Below, piece by piece: positions 34,020 through 44,729 of a DNA stretch of 64,000 bases (positions are counted from its first letter, which is position 1; each line of letters starts with the position of its first letter). The notes under the pieces are model-generated. The model had not been told where the DNA came from. It saw only the letters and a list, made by a program, of their open reading frames with translations, and made no database searches. Source of the DNA: Acheta domesticus (lineage: Eukaryota > Arthropoda > Insecta > Orthoptera > Gryllidae); the NCBI GenBank assembly GCA_031308135.1, contig JAHLJT010009355.1, positions 7,055,074 through 7,119,073 on the forward strand. The letters are read 5' to 3'. The translations under genes and the position numbers were made by a program.

Positions 34020-34980
34020 TGCATCACAAAGTTCGTGTAACATCCCTCATCCTGTGATCTTTTTTTCTCTCGAACCTTTAACGATAGGCGGTAAGCGGTT
34101 TGGTGATTTAGTTGTTTGATTCGGTGAACTCTTAACAAGCGTTTTTTGCTTCATCGATTCAAAGGATAAAAATTCTTTGGTGTTGGATGATGAAAGGAAA
34201 TTCTGAAAATACCTCTTATACACGTGTATAGGCAGCATCTTCTGTTGTATAGCTTAAAGTGAAGGTTTATTGAAGGATGTTCCTTCAAACCATCACTACA
34301 AAGCGTAGCATTTTCAGGATTCGCGCTGTCATTTTTTTCTGAATTTCGAATGAACAAAAAGTTTTAAAAGAATAAATTGAAGAAATTAGCCAGATGAGTG
34401 AATATTTGAATGGTATATTCAGACTAGATGGTATATTAAACATTTCTGATTTTGAAGCACCAATGATATTGTAAAGAGCTTTTATTATGCTTGAAAGAAA
34501 TATTCTATATAACTTGATTAAGAATTTATTCTATATTTTACTATTTTATCAATTCGTTTTGCATTTGTCTCTTGTATAATTGTTAAAAAAAAGTCATTAG
34601 AAATATCGACTGAATCATGAGTGTTGAGATAATTATAAAACAATTTGCAACGGACAGAACAGTAAAAAGAATTAAGTTCATCAAAAATCGCTTTTGTAAC
34701 CTCAAATGAATGATTTTCGAATTGTTTACAGTGTCTAATTTTTAGACAAAAGGTAAATAATTGTATCTGCAACTGTACGAATAAACGTTTTCAGGAGCAT
34801 TTGGTTGAGATATGCGAGTTACTATTGTTCTTACAGATTTATTTCTTAATGTTTATCGCATTATTATTTTGTATTATTATTATATTATAATTTTTTCTTT
34901 GTGAAAAATAAGTATTAAAGATACACAAGTTTGTAAAAATTGTGACAATTTTCTTTCCCTTTCAAACATAAGTCATCGGA
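34020..34980. other. AT-rich DNA, nothing recognised
   Basis: No gene, RNA or clear repeat seen between the island and the foldback element. Confidence 0.4.
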
Positions 34981-34983
34981 ATA

Positions 34984-35543
34984 TACGGGCTGTCACGGGA
35001 GGAAACGTCGAAACTTCACAATTTAGCTCTTAAGACAATTCTAATCAATTTTGTCTTATAAACTACGTGGATTTTCCTAATGATTGAGCCGTAATAAGAA
35101 CTCAAAAATTGCTTTGAAAAAATTATTTCTAGGCACAAATTTGCATTATAGAAGCATAGAAACCTTTTCAGAAACATATAAATTGATTATTATTTACAAA
35201 AGAAATGAATATATTTGTTCAGAAAGAAAAATTAAGCGAGAAATAAAAAAAGCACCCAATTTACACAATTCGATTCATTTTTTATTTCTCGCTTAATTTT
35301 TCTTTCTGAACAAATATATTCATTTCTTTTGTAAATAATAAACAATTTAAATATTTATGGAGTGTTTCTATGCTTCTATAATGCAAATTTTTCCCAAAAA
35401 ATAATTTTTTCAAACCAACTTTTGAGTGCTTATTGCGGCTCAACCATTCGGAATATCCACGTAGTTTTTTAGACAAAATATGCTTAGAACAGTCTTAAGA
35501 TCTTATTTTCGAAGTTTCGACTTTTCCTCCCCGACATCCTGTA
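34984..35543. mobile_element. 560-bp foldback element (MITE-like hairpin)
   Basis: The left arm (34984-35250, 267 bases) and right arm (35278-35543, 266 bases) are inverted copies around a 27-base centre. The inner 64 bases (35187-35250 against 35278-35341) are identical; outer parts differ by scattered substitutions and small indels. Ends read TACGGGCTGTCACGGGAGG and, in reverse complement, TACAGGATGTCGGGGAGG, so each end has TA, which fits a Tc1/mariner-type target duplication. There is no transposase. Frames in it (35084-35296 plus and 35282-35476 minus) are mirror images of one another and are not genes. Confidence 0.92.
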
Positions 35544-35544
35544 C

Positions 35545-35970
35545 ACCGTCGACGACCGAGGAGGTGCCCCGCAGAGTAAACGCGCCGACTCCCTCCCCCT
35601 CGAGGGCGACCGCATGATGCATAGAAGTTCTCGAGACATGTTCCTCACCTCAGACGCGCGAGCATCCACGCTCGCCCCGCACCGCCTCGCCAGCGCGCGC
35701 GAGAAATCTGTTGCAGTGCGTGGGGGCACTTTGGCGGAGTCGGAACGGGCGAACGAGTCCGCGGGCGAAAGGAGTCGAAGCGGTTGCGTCTCTCAGGAAC
35801 GGTTCCTCACGCGTCGCGGTGGCGGTGGCGGCGGCGGAGTCCCTTGAGAGCGACGATGCAATCTGGCGCCTTGTCGCGCGTTTTTCGTGGGTTGCGGCCT
35901 TAGAGACGGCAGCATCGGCGGCTGAGGCGCTGGTGCTGTTGGTGGTGGTGGTGGTGGGATTTTTGGAGGG
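35545..35970. other. CpG island next to the foldback element
   Basis: CpG-rich 35545-35860 with CGCGCGCGAG near 35693, a GGTGGCGGTGGCGGCGGCGG patch near 35817 and a GGT-repeat at about 35938-35958. Frames are low-complexity. Confidence 0.45.
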
Positions 35971-36054
35971 GTGGAGGCGTTGCAGAGATTCAGAACATGA
36001 GGTGCTGGTCGTTGTGGCTCCCTTGGTGCCAGTGGTTGTAGTGTGATACAGCTA

Positions 36055-36240
36055 TGTGGAGACAACTGCCGACGTGAGTAGCCAAGGTCGTTGAGGTGGG
36101 AGTGCCATAAATTCCTTGACTCGTGGGATCGCGGGTTCGAATCCTGCCTGTTGCATGGATGTTCATTGTGTGCTTTGGCACGAGAAGCTTCTTCCTAACA
36201 TCATCGTGGACTTTTACCTGTCGAATTCGTATCTCTCTTA
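36055..36240 (+). repeat. tRNA-headed SINE, plus strand
   Basis: Box-A-like TAGCCAAGGTCGTTGAGG (about 36079) and a perfect box B GGTTCGAATCC (36134-36144) form a tRNA-type internal promoter for RNA polymerase III. The body continues TGCCTGTTGCATGGATGTTC and TGTGTGCTTTGGCACG. The head is too diverged for a functional tRNA. Confidence 0.75.
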
Positions 36241-36249
36241 GCCTCAGCT

Positions 36250-36610
36250 ATTCGGCAAACTCCTTACCAAAAACGTTATAGAGAACCAGTTCACAGGAGT
36301 TATATATTACTTCAGCCAGCGATGAAGGGAGCAGCGCGCATCTCCGAAGTGAGGACTCAAGTGTGTCTCCGATGGAGCTATAAATGCTGGGTAAGGAAAG
36401 AATAAATGTCAACGAGGAGGAAAATAAAAATAAAAAAATGTAAAAGAGAAACCGAGGAAAAAACGATATTGCGGAAAGCGGAAGAAATGAATAAAAATAT
36501 GATAACTAAAACATCTCAAAGAGAAAGTGTAGAGACTGTTAATTCCCGACAAAGGACATAACCAAATGATATTTATAAGTAATGGACAGGAAGATGAAAT
36601 CTTTACTTTT
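36250..36610. other. Spacer between two opposed SINEs
   Basis: Balanced to AT-rich sequence with GAAAATAAAAATAAAAAAATG near 36418; no gene seen. Part may be the 3' body of the first SINE. Confidence 0.3.
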
Positions 36611-36619
36611 TAAGGTCGC

Positions 36620-36806
36620 TTTTTAACATTGGGTCACATAGCAACCACTGTGATTGTTTTAACTGTAGAGGTAACTGTACGATAACACTTATGGACAACA
36701 CGAACACAAACGAACATCCATGCCAGAGGCGGGATTCGAACCTGCAACCCTTCGGGCCGAGACCGCTCAGGACCATCAGCCTTAGTGACCGCGGCTATCC
36801 GGGCCG
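36620..36806 (-). repeat. tRNA-headed SINE, minus strand
   Basis: On the minus strand: CCGGATAGCCGCGGTCACTA (box A region, about 36805 downward), then box B GGTTCGAATCC (36742-36732), then CGCCTCTGGCATGGATGTTCG. The GCATGGATGTTC body block is shared with the plus-strand copy at 36.1 kb, so both belong to one family, placed head-outward about 0.6 kb apart. Confidence 0.8.
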
Positions 36807-36809
36807 GAA

Positions 36810-37615
36810 ATCTTTGCTTTATTCTATTGAAACATTGAATTCACCTTTCACCACTTTTGTGGGATGACCGTATTAACGGATTTCAATACTTGCTTAAACA
36901 ATAACCGGAAAAGATTGAAAAGAATAAAGATTGGATTTACCAAAAGACGAAGGGTCATAGTTTGATTTGTCAAGTATAAGTTAGGAAAGAGCTCATATGT
37001 AATCGATGAGAGAACAAAATAGTTACTAGTCATATTGGGGATAATTTTTTCTCAATTGGGTTTATCTCGGTAGGAAACGGAAAATACAAAACTCTTTGTT
37101 TGTACTTATATAGTTAAAATATCGAATCAAAAACACTTTAACTTCCAAGAAAAAATAACAATTGAAATGTGACCACGTGTTCTAGAATACCTATGCCCGA
37201 TCCATAGTCAAAACAATAACATCAACTCTTTCTTAAAATGATCATTGTTTGAGGAGATCACTTAACAAAAGCAAAAAAAAAAAGGAATTTGCAAAAACAA
37301 TGTGATAAAATAATTTTTGTTGAATTCATATGGCTTTTATCAAGCCGAATAGGTGATTGTATTTCCCTAACTACTACGTTCTTATCACCAACGACTTTGA
37401 ATGTCAAGAAACAATAATTGAACAACAAAAACAAACGAATTTCACCACAATTTATCGCTGACAGCTTCATTTTCATCAGAGACGCTGTCAGCGCTTTCCG
37501 CCTCACAACAAACGCGTTTAACCACAACTGATGCCTTTCCACGAAAGTCTTGCGTATCGGATCTCTCCTTTTGTGTTTCGATAAACCGCCGCGACGATAA
37601 CGCATTTTTAGAGTG
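36810..37615. other. AT-rich DNA, nothing recognised
   Basis: The open frame at 37258-37605 (minus, 115 codons) is unrecognised and lies at the border with GC-rich DNA. Confidence 0.35.
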
Positions 37616-37619
37616 CTTC

Positions 37620-38440
37620 TATATTTATCCGCGCCTCTCCGCGACTTTGCCGTCGCGGCGCGCTAAAATATTTTAAAGGAATAAAACAATCGTTGGCGCC
37701 CATCAAAGCGCCGCGTCTGAGTGGAGCGCGTTCAGAACATGAAGCCGCCGCGGCAGGACAATTATGTACGCTCCGTGGCGCCGGCGTTTGTCGGGAGCGA
37801 TGCTCACAGCCGAGCGAAGCAGGGGGCGGTGGAGGGAGAGGGGGAGGGGCTCGGGAACGATAATTCGACCGCGCCTCCGCAGCCTACGCCCCCGCCGCCC
37901 CCACCACCCCCACCGCCCCCGCCCCCGCCGGTCCGCAGCAGCGATATTGGACGGGAAACAAAGGCTGCGTCTCTGATCAAAGGAGTCAGTTTTAGTAGAG
38001 GATGCTAAGGAGAAAAATGAGTCGCATATTGCAACAAAGAGGAGGGTGGTTATGATACGAAGACATGTATATCAAGTAGGGACGAGCGCCTCTATACAAC
38101 GGCCGGATCCCAAACAGGCCCGAGAACGTCATTTCTTATTGAAGAAGTCATCCGAGTTCGAAACAAGGGGGAGAATGATGGGGGAATGCGGAGGGGTAAT
38201 CAATTTTTCTGATAATTTCTTTTCTCTCTCTCTCTCTCCCGAAGGCGGCGCGTCGAGCATCTCCGCGGAGCGCTGTAAAATTCCACCCTCCGATGCGTCC
38301 CCCGAGCAGATCGGCGCGGCGCGGCGCGGCGCGGCCGGGCAGGGGCTGGAGCCAAGGTGAAAACGCAGGGGAGAACTTGCTTAATACGAGTGATGGTTCC
38401 CGCACCCCCTCCGCAGACACCTTCGCGCACGGCTGCCAAC
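37620..38440. other. CpG-rich region with CCCCCG and GGCGC repeats
   Basis: CCCCCGCCG/CCACC runs at about 37887-37932, a CT run at about 38223-38242, and (GGCGC)4 at about 38310-38332. Frames are Pro-rich or Arg-rich. No exon can be supported. Confidence 0.45.
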
Positions 38441-38444
38441 ATCA

Positions 38445-39540
38445 GGAAAGTAATGCCTTAGCTGCGTAGGCATTACTGTGGCTGTGTTTTTGTTTTTACA
38501 TTCACAATTGTGCACTGAGCTCGTGAGGTTGCTTTGGGAAGTATGTCGTTATTTTCTGCCGCGAATATGAATTGTTATATTGATTTATTTTAAAATGTTG
38601 TCCATCTTTATCGATACGTAGTGACAATTAATTCATATTATTGTTTTTATTATTTAAATTTTTCAGTTAGAAAAGTATCTGTAAAATAAAACTTTTTACT
38701 TGTACTTCAAAAGTAACCTGTTTGTATTGTGGCTATAAAAATGTTAAAGACGACTAAAAAAACATTTTATTCAAACTGAATTTTATTCACGTCTACTGCG
38801 TTTTCTGTACGTTTACCTACATAATAAAAACTGTGATTTCTTTCACGTAGAAAAATCTACACAATCACGGTTCTTAGGTTAATAAATAATTCATTTACCG
38901 TTCTGGACTCAGAAGCAGTTTCCCCAAAATGTGTTATTGTGTTTTATCTTTACATTTTCGTCTCATCTTTTTCGTCACCGGATTCCTGTGCGCGTTTCGA
39001 ATACTCGAATTGTTGTTGAATCTGGAAGTCATTTGCACTATTTGCAAATAGCACTACAATTCTGACGGTTCGCTGGTGAGGTTCAACGTTATCACAGGAC
39101 CACGCGCGATACAGAGTTGTCGTACTAAGCACCTCAATTCCGTGAATTTGCAAATTTAAGTTTTTTATTACATATTAGATTTTTTTCCTTTCGCAATATT
39201 TATACATATCTCCATTTGCTTGACTCACTTTAAGCTCAACTATCAGGACGTTACTGAAGAGAAATTCTCAATAAACTGCTGCGAAGTTACGAAACGTTTC
39301 TCTACAAATTGACATAGGGTAGAGTTGTTCACCTAACTCAGCAAACGGTGTTTTACTTCACCGAGAATGACTCATTCTGTTTTAAAACATCACAGTTTGG
39401 ATTTTTTCAAGTTTTGGGCGTTTTAGCCAGGAAGACGACCGCCATACTTGGAGGTTCTGCGGATTGCATAGCAGACCAATAAAAGGCGCAATTTTCTTGT
39501 TTCCTGTAAAACATCTTTCACCTGATTTGGCCCATTATGG
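38445..39540. other. AT-rich DNA, nothing recognised
   Basis: No repeat or gene identified. Confidence 0.35.
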
Positions 39541-39552
39541 TCTCACTCAGCG

Positions 39553-39612
39553 CAATGTACTCTGTTCGACGTTTGTGCTTAAAACAGTAATTTATGCGTA
39601 TATACCATGTGA
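39553..39612 (+). repeat. Family D repeat, displaced fragment
   Basis: GTACTCTGTTCGACGTTTGTG and the following ACAGTA match GTACTGTGTTCCATGTTTGTG and ACAGTA at 55012-55045. In the 54.3 kb copy this block lies after the rest of the element; here it lies before it. Confidence 0.45.
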
Positions 39613-39802
39613 TATTGGCAAAACATTCTAGAATTAATATCTAGGAATTCTGAACTGATGAGAACTTGATAAGAAATGTGCAGAGAAATACCGAATACAA
39701 TTATGTTGTTTTAGACATGGTCTTCATGTGGATGTGGTTGACGGGTGATGAGGTGGGCATACAACATTGAGAAAAATCAAATTACAGAGAATTACAATTA
39801 GT

Positions 39803-39962
39803 CGAACAAGCAAGCTATTTATCATTTATTTATATATGCTCATTTCATTATGTATTTTATTTAATTGTAAAATACGTTCACCATATCGACTTACGACCCC
39901 GAGAACAGCCTCATCCGCCTGGCATCACCACTTCAGCGCCTATCCGGGAATCGCCTACGACA
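39803..39962 (+). repeat. Family D repeat, left part of a split copy
   Basis: Matches 54351-54533: CGAACAAGCAAGCTATTTAT, CATTATGTATTTTATTTAA, TGTAAAATACGTT, CATCCGCCTGGCATC and GAATCGCCTACG. Similarity stops abruptly at GCCTACGACA (39953-39962), where an insertion begins. Confidence 0.75.
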
Positions 39963-41255
39963 GATCTGCACAACGCCTGCTCCCGCGGGCATTCTGCACT
40001 TGCGAGCCGGTCGTCTGCCCGCGACAGCGCCGAAAGTGCAAGTAGAGGGGAGTAGGAAGCTTTGCGGGGAGGGGAGAAGTCTGACGTAGCACGACGCGGC
40101 GCGTAGATTGAATGCCTGGGCGTCTAATAATCATCCATGCTTCAAAATTAAATGCACATTTGTTTAAATGGATTATGTCTGGTATTTCAAGTTACCAGGG
40201 TCATAATTCTCTGTTTACGTTCTGTGCACTACTGTATACTGTGTACTACGTACCTTTGTATCCACCACTGTATGTATTTTCATTTTCTAATTTTTTTAAA
40301 GAAAATAAAATGCTCATTGTGACTCTTAAGCAATATTTTAAAACAATAGCTTTAAAATATATGCTTATATATAAGAAAAAAATATTATTTAATTCTATCT
40401 AACACAAAATTGCAATTTAATAATTGATTGTTCACCAGGAATGTTATAATCTCCAAATCATAGAAAAATGAACAAAATCATGAGAGCAATCTCTCACATC
40501 AAGATTGACATAAAATACAATATGTGGCAATTCCAAGAAGGGTAATGTTTAATAGCACATTTGTGACCATTTTTCCCCATTATAAAATGAATAAAAGAGA
40601 TCAACGAGCAAACTTTTGTGACGATATGTTACGGACAATCATAAGATAATCATGGGTATTGGTTAAATAGAATGCAAAGGGCTTTAAATCTTATACGATC
40701 TCGTACACGACTCGACTCTCTTGTCAGAAATTAGAACAGAAAATAATCATGATTTTTTAAGAACAATATGTTTTTGATTTGAGAGAACCGTCTTTTTCAA
40801 TTAAACATAGTTAATAAAAAATAGTTTATTGCTGTCATCATCAAACAAAAACAATTCAGTATCAAAATTTGATTTTTAGCACAACACTAAATTTGTGATT
40901 ACGTCGTAGCAAAGCGAATTACATTATAAGCGCTACAAGCAATTATAATACTTGGTGTCGAAATCTAATATGTATAATTCGTTGTAGTTTCATATTTCGC
41001 CCTATCATATACCGAGAACAAACATTTGCAATATAATACAAAATACAATATTACTTGAACTGTATATGACCGTCATGTTCTTGCCGATTGCTCTTTAAAT
41101 TTACGCGCTATCTTTCGAATTGCGCATTCTGATTGGTGGTCCCCACTCCTAGGTTGGGTCTCATCCCCACCCTTCATCGATTTTCTCATTTGCACCCGAG
41201 TTGCCCGCACGCAGCTCCTGACGTCAGTGAAAGTGCAAAATGCTGTGCAGGTCTT
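39963..41255. mobile_element. 1.29-kb insertion in a family D repeat; non-autonomous DNA element
   Basis: GCCTACGACA occurs directly before (39953-39962) and directly after (41256-41265) this segment, and the uninterrupted copy at 54.5 kb has a single GCCTATGCTA there, so this looks like a target-site duplication of about 8-10 bases. The ends resemble inverted repeats: AGATCTGCACAACG on the left and AGACCTGCACAGCA on the reverse complement of the right, followed in both by GCATTYTGCACTT after a small gap on the left. The interior is AT-rich without a transposase. The pattern fits a non-autonomous hAT-like element; the superfamily is inference. Confidence 0.6.
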
Positions 41256-41712
41256 GCCTACGACAATGCGAAGAGTTGCGTATACAATTCACTTATTCTA
41301 ATAAGTTAGCCATACAAAACACACTGTACATTTTAGCATTTAAAACACTACGTGTTCATATTATTTGCTTAATTAACAAATCAAAGATACCTCCACTTTC
41401 AATCTCGTCATCATTATATTACGCGCACGCTGATTGGTTAGCGCCAAAAGCGGCGCCAGACACCAGATCACGTCGTCTACGACGCAACATCTGCAGGCAG
41501 TCGAGGTCAAACCTTCCTCTCGCGGACCTCCGTGCCGCGCGGAGCTCGCACTCATTGCAACATCTTCACATGTCTATGAATTATGTATACGCGTGTGTAA
41601 CATCACTTCAACATTGTTCCAATAGTTCAGTGTTTTGTACGATGAACTTAGTGGTTCTAATCGCCCATTTCTCGAAACATTTAGTTTCAAGTGAACATTG
41701 TGCGTAGTGCAG
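41256..41712 (+). repeat. Family D repeat, right part of a split copy
   Basis: Matches about 54525-54975: GTTGCGTATAC, CACACTGTACATTTTA, ACTACGTGTTCATATTATTTGC, CAATCTCGTCATCAT, ATTACGCGC, ATCTTCACATG, ATACGCGTGTGTAA, GTACGATGAACTTAG and AGTTTCAAGTGAACATTGTGCG. It continues the left part at 39803-39962 after the insertion. Confidence 0.75.
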
Positions 41713-41719
41713 AACTACA

Positions 41720-42150
41720 CATGATAACATACGTTTTCATGCTGAAAAAGGACGTTTTTGTAATGAAAATCCTCAAAAGTGTAACTATTCATTTCCTTCT
41801 TTTGTTTTAGTTTCCTTAGTTAATTTAATTTATTTCATTCCTTTAGAATTTACGTTCTTTGTACATTCTTTCATATAATCGTTCTAGTTTTTAAATGCTT
41901 TATTTTTGTATTGTCAATGTGTTTTTACAACACGAATTTTTCAGAACAACACCTTTACTGTATAATATGGTAAAACACCTCCCTTGGCAAATACGTTCTT
42001 ATAGCAAATATAATGTTGAAATAATGATATTACTTTTGCTTCACTCTGTATTCTAAATTCAATTATAGTTTATATTAGCATGCATGTAATAGAATATACA
42101 AGCAACAGAACTATGAAGTGCGTTAGAAGCGGAGTTTAATGAATGAAGTG
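41720..42150. other. AT-rich DNA, nothing recognised
   Basis: Pyrimidine-rich AT sequence with a TTTTGTTTTAG at 41801-41811; no exon is supported. Confidence 0.3.
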
Positions 42151-42560
42151 CCTCGCGTATTTCGACAGCGCCGAGCTGATCGGATTACTCCATCGGCCGC
42201 CGCCTATCGCCGCGCCTTCCCATCCAATCTCGCTCCGGCGGCGAAGGCAGCGCGGACGCGTGGGGGCAGGGGGAGGTGGGGCTGGGCGGGGGCCGTCTGC
42301 GGGATGTGGGGGGGGCGGCTGGGGACGGCCTGTGGGAGGAGGGGCCGTGATGAGGGGTGGAGGTGGGGTCGGGGGAGAAGGCAGAGGTGGAGACAAGCGG
42401 AGGCTAAGGCGTTGGCGGAGGCGGTGACGGTGTCGGAGGCGGGGTGGGGCATGGACGGAGGCGGAAGCGCTGGAAAGGGCGGGGTGACGGGGGGGGAGGG
42501 GGACGTGTTCGGATGTGCGGATTGATTCCGCGGCAGCCGCGCCCTTATGCTCCGATGCCA
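42150..42560. other. CpG island with G-rich degenerate repeat
   Basis: From about 42260 the plus strand is G-rich with GGGGGAGGTGGGG, GTGGGGGGGGCGG and GGAGGCGGTGACGG words, resembling the 600-1370 minisatellite in style. Frames on the opposite strand are Pro/Arg/His-rich (42136-42585) and probably compositional. Confidence 0.5.
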
Positions 42561-42669
42561 ACGATGCTGCAAGCAAAGATTGCAAGCAGCGAAGAAAATT
42601 CTCTCGAGCAGATTTTTCCTGAACATATTGCGATCTTACGTTTATCGCAACCCGTCACTTGTCTCTAAC

Positions 42670-43360
42670 AATGGAATAAAAGATGGTGAAGGTAGAATAG
42701 GGTGAGCTTTGTAGGAAGTTTTCCTCCTTTCTTTATTAGAAATTGATCTGAAAAACTAATAAATGGCTGATCAAAGAATCCGTTCTCAAGAATTCCCATT
42801 CACCCAATCGCTTCTTTCAACCTAGCTGTTCAGTTGGTGTCAAGAGTTCGTAAACGTTTAGGACTCGAAATTAGAACTTTTCGCTTTACGAGTTCTTATT
42901 TGGTGTCTAGTAACTGCATTCACTATCGTTATTTTAGATGTTTTGGTGGACCACATAATTCTTAGTACATTATCACAATTCTAAGAAACAAATCTATTCG
43001 AAATGTCAATACAGGCGTCACAGCAGTATTACATATACGTACACATCTAGAAACATGACTGCTGTTGTAAAAAAGTTTTGTGGTTATAAAAGCAGTCGTG
43101 GTTTACAATCATTGAGAGGTTTCAATAATTTATTACTTCTTTATCTTATTTTCGGGCAAGATTCAATCACATCTTTATTTGCTTCTTTTCATAGCAGACG
43201 TGACTATGTATTGAACAGAAGAAGCACCATTCCATTATTTATTGATATCAAGCTATTGTATGATCGTGACGCTATTTTCCAAAAACCCTGAGTCAATTAA
43301 TTAAAAAATGTCTTACCCTAAGAAAACACCCACAATACTGAAATGAATCCATTTATTATT
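42670..43360. other. AT-rich DNA, nothing recognised
   Basis: A 78-codon frame at 43055-43291 is unrecognised. No repeats seen. Confidence 0.35.
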
Positions 43361-43364
43361 CTCC

Positions 43365-43600
43365 TTTATTCCTCACTACGGAGTGGAGAAGCACTCAGTC
43401 CGTTTGTTTGTCTGTCTGTCTGTTTGTGAACAACGTTAGCGGCTGAACCGTTCAATCGATTTTCTCCAAAATTGATATTCTCCAATCGATGTGGATGATG
43501 TCCCGGCCTCTTGAAATTCAAACCGATACTGTAACTGTGGGAGGTACTTTATGTAAAACATCTGGGACATCTCCCAATTTTCAAAAAAATGGATCCATTG
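43365..43600 (+). repeat. Dispersed repeat with TTTGTCTGTCTG motif
   Basis: CACTACGGAGTGGAGAAGCACT, then GTTTGTTTGTCTGTCTGTCTG and GGCTGAACCGTTCAATCGATTTT. Blocks of this kind (a TGTCTG run followed by a GGCTGAACCGATTTT-like phrase) are a common arthropod dispersed-repeat signature. Only this copy is in the window, so limits are approximate. Confidence 0.45.
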
Positions 43601-43604
43601 TTTT

Positions 43605-44070
43605 TATTAAATTTGTTGTCACATAGAGTGAAGTACGTTTAAGAGAATGGTGAAGTTGTCATATTCATTGAAAAACCTGATTTTTTGAAAATTGCAAAAG
43701 TTCAAGTTTTTTCGGCGTCTTCCTACAACCAAAATATTCAAGATTGAGATTTTTTCCTTTAATGAAATTTGTTCCTTAAAGATAGATTTTGAAATAAGGT
43801 CATATACAAGATTTTCGAAAATTTGAGTTCTTTTTTCGCAAAATTTTACGTGAAAATATGATCGAAAAAGTACGTGGGGTAAAGTAAGGGAATTGAAGTT
43901 CACTCTATTTAATTATTGTTCAAATATTTTCATAGTAAGTAGTTTTTATTTTAATATTGTTGCGTTAATATTGATTAGGTATGCATCCAACTTTATAAAT
44001 GTGCAAAAATCTGTTGTTTCTTTCAATTTATGTAGTACTAGTTTCCAACATAATGTTCAAGACACGGTGT
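43605..44070. other. AT-rich DNA, nothing recognised
   Basis: A 94-codon minus-strand frame (43619-43903) has no recognisable domain. Confidence 0.3.
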
Positions 44071-44075
44071 GATCT

Positions 44076-44187
44076 ATATTAAGTTGGCTGTCCGGGTGAC
44101 GCCGCGTCCATGGCAAAGGTGCCGACGTTTCGGTCGCCATTCTGCGACCTTCCTCAGGGCGTAATGGCCTGACAGCCAACTTAATAT
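44076..44187. mobile_element. 112-bp inverted-repeat element with a ribozyme-like core
   Basis: A perfect 17-base inverted repeat (44076-44092 ATATTAAGTTGGCTGTC; 44171-44187) bounds the segment. Between the arms lies GCCGACGTTTCGG, followed by a hairpin and CCTCAGGGCG, a phrase typical of relics of Penelope-like retroelements. Further similar sequence may continue to the right (CCGGCCGCGGAAGCC). Confidence 0.7.
44121..44160 (-). ncRNA. Hammerhead-ribozyme-like motif (Penelope-type)
   Basis: On the minus strand: CTGAGGA (44157-44151), one A, a 6-bp stem GGTCGC/GCGACC (44149-44144 with 44137-44132) closed by AGAATG, then GAAAC (44131-44127) and GTCGGC. CTGANGA, a stem-loop and GAAA are the conserved hammerhead core, and Penelope-like elements are known to carry such motifs. 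The extra A before stem II and the lack of a clear stem III with a cleavage site argue for a decayed or weakly active copy. The core is direct sequence evidence; activity is not shown. Confidence 0.55.
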
Positions 44188-44189
44188 TG

Positions 44190-44725
44190 ACTCCGGCCGC
44201 GGAAGCCTACGCTCTCACGGTGTGATCTGTTCCGTCAGAAATTGAGACAGATAGGATAAGAGTTGTTAAGATTAAAGAGAGAAAAAAATCCACCTTGCTG
44301 CTGCCGAAGGCCGTCGCCAACCCCTCTCTCTTCGTCGGCCGGCAGCAAAGGCAAAAATGCGGAAAGGGAATTATCTAGAACACGAAGGAGCGTTTCTCGT
44401 TGTTCAAACTTGAGAGCCGATCGTAAATTCGAAGAAATGCAAACAAACAGAATCCAATTTGGAAGTTGCGCGGGCTGCGGTCGCGGCCACGGCAACTTGC
44501 GCGAGGGGTCGGCGATAAGCAATTTCTTAAAAAGAGCTATTACAAGCGCGCGAGAAAATTAGGAACAGAGAAGCAGGGCAGCGTACTCCGCGCTGAGGAA
44601 CTGACGAAGTGCGACGAAAAACTTGGACCGCTATTTTGCGCCCTGCCACAGTGCGCACTGGAAAACCGGTTCTTGCCTTCCTCGGCAGCAGGTTTTGCTC
44701 TGTTTGACCGGCAGAGGCGTCTCAG
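44190..44725. other. Non-coding, balanced composition
   Basis: Frames of about 95-100 codons occur on both strands over 44235-44560 with no recognised domain. Nothing else seen. Confidence 0.3.
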
Positions 44726-44729
44726 AGCA

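Noticed and set aside
35084..35476. Two short frames on opposite strands with similar peptides
   Set aside because: They are the two arms of the foldback element read in opposite directions.
36131..36150. Possible tRNA gene from the perfect box B
   Set aside because: No acceptor stem or anticodon arm can be folded around it and the downstream body matches a second dispersed copy, so it is a SINE head.
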